A stretch of DNA of 64,000 nt from the NCBI GenBank assembly GCA_016110215.1, contig JADWQD010000028.1:44821-108820 (forward strand), written 5' to 3'. The notes beneath the pieces were generated by a model that saw only the letters and a program-made list of their open reading frames with translations, was not told the DNA's origin and made no database searches. The stretch is from Capronia americana (lineage: Eukaryota > Ascomycota > Eurotiomycetes > Chaetothyriales > Herpotrichiellaceae). The first letter of the stretch is position 1. Each line of letters begins with the position of its first letter. This document shows positions 63,176-64,000 of this stretch, one piece after another. The position numbers and the translations under genes are program-made.

Positions 63176-64000
63176 GGTCCGCTGTGGAGTCTGTAGGTCT
63201 CAGCACATGCAGATGCGCTTCGAGGTTCTAGAATCGGGAACACAATTGGGGGGTTTCAATATTCGTACTGCGACTGTAGGGCAAGACAGGACGAGATATT
63301 GCAGGATTGCATTAAATGATAAACATAGAAGTTTAGGAGGTCGACGCTAGGCTGACGGCAAAGTGAAACCGAGGAACTAGTCAAGTACGTATCCGTGTCA
63401 GCGATACGAGGCCAAGGCCTCAGCAAACCCCGGGGGATTCGGCACTTGGCCTACGACATACACACTCACAGTGTTATGCACTCGACTAACTGCATATGTA
63501 CCACGGCTGCGAGCCAACACAGAAATGACCAGATAACCGGCAGTCAACGGCGCGCAATCGTATTCAAGGAAAGCGGGACACCTTCAAGGCTGCGGGCACT
63601 ATGCCTGCAGACAGTACTCGCGGTACTGTTCTGCGGCGCTGCCTTCAATCCTAACGTGGCCACGACAACATCGTATGAACTGTATCGGTTAATTTCCCTG
63701 CAAGCAAGTCCATCCAGGGAAGTCTGCTGGCAATCAATGCTTTGGGCCTTTAAATCCAGTAGCACCGAGAAAGCCCGTATGCTGAACGCGATCCCGCCCG
63801 CGGTATGCCAGGGGTTGAATCAGGCATCCGCCATTGTTGATACCCCCCCCCGTATCATAGACTATGCATGCAGCACAAGGAATTCTAACGTCCTCCGTCC
63901 ATTCACGGTCCGCACAGATGCGACCTGTTGAGCTTTTGCGCTATTTGCAGTCATATATGCATATGCCATTGTGCCGCCGTCTCTCCGCTTATTTACAGAG
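63176..64000. other. Intergenic to window end
   Basis: 825 bp upstream of the SURNod19-like gene with no supported gene. A 178-codon open frame on the plus strand has no motif. Confidence 0.45.

Noticed and set aside
63395..63931. 178-codon plus-strand open frame near the window end
   Set aside because: No recognisable motif or signal; composition looks random.
1..64000. CRISPR arrays, intact transposases or reverse transcriptases, rRNA operon
   Set aside because: None seen. CRISPR is also not expected in a fungal nuclear genome.

Overview
The window is nuclear DNA of a filamentous ascomycete. Genes carry short introns (44-110 nt, GT/AG, often with CTAAC- or CTGAC-like branch points), and the families are typical of Pezizomycotina: two HET-domain genes, a Zn2Cys6 regulator, a PDR-type ABC transporter, a DAL5-type permease, a GH3 beta-xylosidase and a fungal protoglobin. 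A Dothideomycete is my guess, but the sequence alone does not prove the class.

Layout. (1) 1-9.9 kb: the 5' part of a secreted GH3 beta-xylosidase, then a compact catabolic module of acyl-CoA oxidase, malonyl-CoA-synthetase-like acyl-CoA ligase and DAL5-family permease. Both enzymes end in the peroxisomal signal SKL, and the ligase and permease share one divergent promoter. (2) 11.4-26.3 kb: an accessory block of five poorly recognisable genes (two coiled-coil proteins, an acidic protein, a HET-ankyrin protein, a zinc-knuckle protein). Every one has a frame break or premature stop that no good intron explains. The block also holds a 142-bp dispersed repeat in two copies, a mannosyltransferase relic and a small intact membrane-protein gene; a 56-bp inverted repeat lies just outside and inside its left edge. 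(3) 27-34 kb: an O-methyltransferase, a P450 relic and a TMEM184/OST-alpha family membrane protein. (4) 34-41 kb: a PDR ABC transporter and a Zn2Cys6 regulator, tail to tail. (5) 41-50 kb: gene-poor DNA with a serine-rich ORF, an intact HET gene and relics of a Zn2Cys6 regulator and an O-methyltransferase. (6) 50-63 kb: mostly conserved genes (protoglobin, mitochondrial ribosomal protein mL54, a conserved one-TM protein, a nucleolin-like Nsr1/Gar2 protein, ALG6, a fasciclin protein, a SURNod19-like membrane protein), with a short-chain dehydrogenase relic and a possibly decayed ORF between them.

How the genes fit together. The peroxisomal module probably imports a carboxylic acid, activates it to a CoA ester and starts beta-oxidation. 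The Zn2Cys6 regulator may control the neighbouring efflux pump. NSR1, mL54 and ALG6 are housekeeping. The O-methyltransferase plus P450, O-methyltransferase, SDR and zinc-cluster relics suggest that secondary-metabolism genes once lay here. I found no tRNA, rRNA operon, CRISPR array or intact transposon. All splice sites were placed by eye.
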